Source of the DNA: Symbiodinium kawagutii
Taxonomy: Eukaryota > Sar > Dinophyceae > Suessiales > Symbiodiniaceae
Direction of reading: 5' to 3'
Length of the DNA: 64,000 bases
Assembly: GCA_009767595.1 (NCBI GenBank)
Contig: VSDK01003873.1
Coordinates: forward strand, 1-64,000
The position numbers were made by a program, and so were the translations under genes. The number at the start of each line of letters is the position of its first letter. The first letter of the stretch is position 1. Positions 62,700-64,000 of the stretch are shown in pieces. The notes under the pieces are model-generated. The model saw nothing but the letters and a program-made list of their open reading frames with translations. It made no database searches and was not told the DNA's origin.

Positions 62700-63505
62700 C
62701 CATCAACTGCTGCTAATGATGGCTGCTACTGGTCAACCAGATACTCCATGTGTGACATATTTACTGAGATTTAAAATCCAAATACTCCATGTATGGCATA
62801 TGTATTAAGATCTATATATAATCCGTATACTCCATGTATGGCATATTTACTAAGATTTCACTATAAAATGACCCAAATGATCCCAATTGTACTTAAATAA
62901 AGACGCCAACCAAGGATCATGGCTGATCGGAATTAGTAATCGCGAACAAGCTTGGGACTTTGGGTTGTAAGCTGTAACATGGTTGATCGTAGCAAAGGAG
63001 GGTTCACAATGAATAGCCACTGTTGATTATGCTGAGTAATGATTCACAACGGCGTCAATGACGGTTGATAGTCATGAACTATAGTCTATGGTTGCTTGGC
63101 TGAGGCTGTATACTCTGCTTGATGCTTCAAAGCACGGGTCATGATATCATGGCTGTCTGCCGGTTTCAACATGAAGCATCTTGGCTGTAGCTGTGAAGTG
63201 TCTCAAATGCTCGTGTTGAGCGTTTCCGTTCAGCGATGGTAGGCGAAGCCTAAGTTCTGCTTGGTGTTTGGAACCAAAATCATGACTGGTACAGTCCTGG
63301 TGAATGACAAGTATGAACAACACTTCAACCCGCCAATCTTAGACATAGCAACCTCAAGCTGGTTCGTAGATCTCCGATGGCCTGCTGCAAAAGATTCCAT
63401 TCAGCTGCCTGGTTCGCACAGTTGGTGAACGCCACGACTTGACATCACAGTTGGAACTGTGTAAGCGATGGGCTGATGACGCGGCGCTGCTCGCTGCTCG
63501 CCGCT
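62700..63505. other. intergenic interval, nothing recognised
   Basis: ACTCCATGTATGGCATAT recurs three times at 62744-62845 (period about 58). Otherwise AT-rich unique sequence. A GC-rich patch at 63370-63510 probably belongs to the 3' UTR of the next gene. Confidence 0.4.
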
Positions 63506-63509
63506 GTGC

Positions 63510-63603
63510 TCAGCCCCAGATCACGGCATCCGTAATGGCATTGCCTAAGACATTGCTGGGATCCAGCTCAGCCTTCAGCCGCCCAAATTCTTTGACATCG
63601 AAC
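63510..63603 (-). CDS. terminal exon, FAD-linked-oxidase-like C-terminus
   Basis: Minus strand: acceptor CCATGCCTGAG, one base plus 30 codons and TGA at 63510. It reads FDVKEFGRLKAELDPSNVLG then NAITDAVIWG. The segment 'RLKAELDPSNVLGNAITD' resembles the extreme C-terminus of FAD-binding PCMH-type oxidases (lactone oxidase, GlcD and VAO relatives), where 'lK..lDP.n.lgN' is usual. Only 30 residues are available, so this is a suggestion. The gene's other exons lie beyond the right edge. Confidence 0.5.
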
Positions 63604-63609
63604 CTCAGG

Positions 63610-63760
63610 CATGGTTAATTGGTTGGCGAATGGTGAGTTACCACGGTGATGTTTAGTTAGTGATTAATTGGTTGGCTAAATGTTGAATGATGGTTGAATG
63701 ATGGTTAAATGATGGTTAATGAATGGTTGATTGATGGTTAATAAGCTGAATTTAGTGATA
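63610..63760. repeat. TGGTTGAATGATGGTTAAATG dialect tract
   Basis: ATGGTTGAATGATGG units repeated about six times, ATGG orientation. Confidence 0.8.
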
Positions 63761-63795
63761 ATTTTCATGGTGAACTGTTGATCAATTCAAGAATG

Positions 63796-63955
63796 TGGTT
63801 GGTGGTTTTGACCTGTACAATAAGTGGCTAATAGTGGGTAATACAATGACAGCTAATAATGATCACTACTGGTTGGTGGTTTTAACCTCTATGACAAACA
63901 TGTTGGTCAACCCACCAACCATATGGTAATACTAGGGCAAACAAACTACTTTACC
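63796..63955. mobile_element. family B elements, two adjacent copies
   Basis: GGTTGGTGGTTTTGACC at 63798 and CTGGTTGGTGGTTTTAACCT at 63869, the latter followed by CTATGACAAACATGTTGGTC AACC. The right ends are decayed. Confidence 0.65.
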
Positions 63956-64000
63956 TCGGGTGATCTCCACAATGACAGAACATGGTGAGGCACAAAGATA

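Noticed and set aside
1-64000. Spliced-leader RNA gene or spliced-leader relic at gene starts
   Set aside because: No match to the conserved dinoflagellate leader end (TTTTGGCTCAAG) was found; the frequent TGGCTTGAGAAAC belongs to family A elements.
1-64000. CRISPR array or bacterial operon structure
   Set aside because: The direct repeats lack uniform unique spacers, and there are no closely spaced same-strand ORFs with ribosome binding sites.

Overview
The window looks like nuclear DNA of a dinoflagellate, probably from the Symbiodinium/Polarella side, though the species cannot be fixed from sequence alone. The evidence is a combination: many short GC-rich islands (about 50-210 bases) that each hold one open, spliceable exon; AT-richer introns of about 0.5-3 kb between them; GT-AG borders plus one good GC donor; dense short foldback elements; and no bacterial operon structure or Shine-Dalgarno sites. 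There is no rRNA, convincing tRNA, CRISPR array or spliced-leader gene. Every coding call was read by eye from splice signals, phase and third-position GC, so individual exons are better supported than whole gene models.

Layout. From 1 to about 28.7 kb there is a string of minus-strand exons, ending at a possible terminal exon (stop at 1001). This may be one roughly 28 kb gene or a few genes in tandem. A second minus-strand terminal exon lies at 29515-29711. From 30.05 to 33.8 kb the sequence changes character: long open frames without clear introns, purine microsatellites, duplicated 250-base blocks and an AT-rich 121-base satellite. Minus-strand exons resume at 34.3-35.5 kb. An intronless 407-codon coiled-coil gene occupies 38956-40176 (minus). 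From 42.8 to 62.7 kb there is a further series of minus-strand exons. At 63510-63603 lies the last exon of a gene that enters from beyond the right edge. A few plus-strand exons are interspersed (52.7, 54.3 and 60.2-60.6 kb; possibly 15.7, 21.6 and 25.8 kb).

Mobile DNA. Two transposase C-terminal fragments that resemble each other (13743-14110 and 50791-50990, minus) share a TQxxDxxWKxxK motif and sit beside GC-rich tandem arrays containing TGACGTAGCAT. Two families of short inverted-repeat elements are scattered through the introns. Family A (about 100 bases, ends TGGTTTCTCAAAATAGGGG and its complement) has roughly 20 full or partial copies. Family B (about 100 or 175 bases, ends CTGGTTGGTGGTTT / AAACCACCAACCAG) carries a GT donor and an AG acceptor within its own ends. 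One family B copy abuts a strong plus-strand exon at 60437, as expected of an intron-generating 'introner' transposon. That is the most interesting observation here.

Most of the remaining intron space is a degenerate dialect of ATGGTTAATGATGG, in one orientation or the other, with patches of exact tandem repeat. The window also contains one 10-N assembly gap (21596-21605).
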